Assembly: GCA_036924285.1 (NCBI GenBank) | Contig: JAYKYS010000006.1 | Span: 25,332,001 to 25,396,000 of the forward strand | DNA from: Asterella californica | Taxonomy: Eukaryota > Streptophyta > Marchantiopsida > Marchantiales > Aytoniaceae | Reading direction: 5' to 3' | DNA length: 64,000 bases | Shown here: in pieces, positions 63,300-64,000 of the stretch | How positions within the stretch are numbered: position 1 is the first letter of the stretch | How the letters are laid out: each line of letters starts with the position of its first letter | Program-made: the position numbers and the translations under genes | The notes under the pieces: model-generated | Told to the model about the DNA's origin: nothing | Seen by the model: the letters and a program-made list of their open reading frames with translations, nothing else | The model's database searches: none

Positions 63300-64000
63300 A
63301 TGTCGATGCATCCGCGAGGCTTGGTGTTACCAGCGACAGAATTGACCGAGGCCACTCCTTTCCTCAAGGAGTTGGGTCTCGACTTCTTCCCGTGGGACTG
63401 GAACCTCGCAGATCAAGGGCTTCTGGAGGAGGTATGGGCCGCGTTACCACCGCGTAACCGTGTACCTGCAAAGGCAGGAGTTGCTCGGGGAAGACCATCT
63501 TCCTGGACAGAAGACTGGTGGCGTAAGGCGTTTCACAGGCCTGAGACCGAGAACCGAGGCTATTGGTACGAGAAGAAGATCTTGCCTAGGATTGTGAGTT
63601 CATGGCATGTGCCTAGGAGTACCACCTGCCTTTTCGTGGAAGACAGGCAGGGGAGGAACGGTTGGAAGATAGAGTCTTACCGGGAGCCGAAGAAGCGACT
63701 TCTGGCGAAGTTGTTTCTGCATCTTTTCCCCAAGGGAAAAGCGCAGAAGACAAGGTACTTAGGAGATCAGGACGTGGAGTTCCTGGAATCAGTGTGGGAT
63801 GACAGAGTGCCAATCTACTGGGGCGCGTACATCCACAACTATGTACAGACGGAGCTAGCATACTTGGGTACCCCGGCGGGAGGACATCTGACGTCCTTCT
63901 TCTGCTACTTGTATGTAGCCATAGGGGATCTTAGGGAAGATCAGCTGGCAGTGTATGGGCCAACGGAGCGACAGGAGGTAAAGGAGGAGACTTCGGAAGA
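63300..64000 (+). CDS. ORF related to the X protein, running off the window
   Basis: ATG at 63300 opens a frame with no stop for 233 codons to the window end. It matches X in order: LKELGLDF near residues 23-30 (X: LKEIGLSF), SYREPKKR near 122-129 (X: EYRDPVKR), PIYWGAYIHNYVQTEL near 165-180 (X: AYWAKIFHDEVQRLF), then GGHLTSFF (X: GGFVSIFY). The uninterrupted frame here supports the idea that the X gene is a frame-shifted copy of a single protein. A Trp-rich segment (WTEDWWRKAFHRP) lies near 63-75. Family and function unknown to me; an element-borne structural protein is a guess. Confidence 0.6.
   Translation, partial: MSMHPRGLVLPATELTEATPFLKELGLDFFPWDWNLADQGLLEEVWAALPPRNRVPAKAGVARGRPSSWTEDWWRKAFHRPETENRGYWYEKKILPRIVSSWHVPRSTTCLFVEDRQGRNGWKIESYREPKKRLLAKLFLHLFPKGKAQKTRYLGDQDVEFLESVWDDRVPIYWGAYIHNYVQTELAYLGTPAGGHLTSFFCYLYVAIGDLREDQLAVYGPTERQEVKEETSE

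Noticed and set aside
1..64000. Host protein-coding genes
   Set aside because: Every recognisable domain belongs to retroelements. The only non-retroviral proteins (X and 63300) are repeated within the window and linked to element-like DNA.

Overview
The window is retrotransposon-on-retrotransposon sequence from a large, repeat-rich eukaryotic nuclear genome. I see no single-copy host gene, rRNA, tRNA gene or CRISPR. Nearly every recognisable frame is gag, aspartic protease (PR), reverse transcriptase (RT), RNase H or integrase (IN) of Ty3/gypsy-type LTR elements. A streptophyte (charophyte alga or early-diverging land plant) is my best guess: element E is plant-like with a tRNA-Glu-type primer site, and the A/B/C/D/F/G lineage resembles elements I recall from Chara-like algae and also from fungi. 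That guess comes from memory and is not demonstrated here.

Layout. (i) 226-20987: element A, minus strand. Its 3' LTR is split by X (562-3683), a TG...CA element with a 5-bp target duplication that looks like a solo LTR carrying an ORF. Its gag is split by B (9273-17975), a nearly intact minus-strand element. (ii) 20988-23850: unassigned sequence with a tRNA-like SINE head, leading into element F (plus strand). F gag is split by E (25455-34218), a very young plus-strand element of a different lineage. F is cut off at 35603 by D. (iii) 35604 to about 61380: element D, minus strand, decayed. It is invaded by C (35641-42553, plus), G (43162 to about 47684, plus) and A' (50998-58010, minus, a second copy of family A). 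(iv) About 61381-64000: region H, rich in GTCTTC/GAAGAC words, ending in an ORF that runs off the window and is homologous to the ORF inside X.

LTR-pair divergence by eye (A about 2%, A' about 1%, B about 0.5%, E about 0.2%) agrees with the nesting order. Three clean insertions (B, E, A') have 4-bp target duplications, all palindromic (ACGT, GTAC, CCGG). The A/B/C/D/G group shares TGTC...GACA termini, a 3' block made of a small stem-loop plus purine tract next to the 3' LTR, and a protease active site DHG in place of DTG/DSG.

Most worth following up: (a) a 20-nt stem-loop before the polypurine tract, with compensatory changes between families; (b) a small-ORF family shared by the E leader and the C LTR, followed in both by degenerate tandem repeats of about 180-200 bp; (c) the LTR-encoded ORF of X and its relative in H, each embedded in DNA full of short GAAG/CTTC palindromes; (d) in-frame TGA at conserved Trp positions in several elements.
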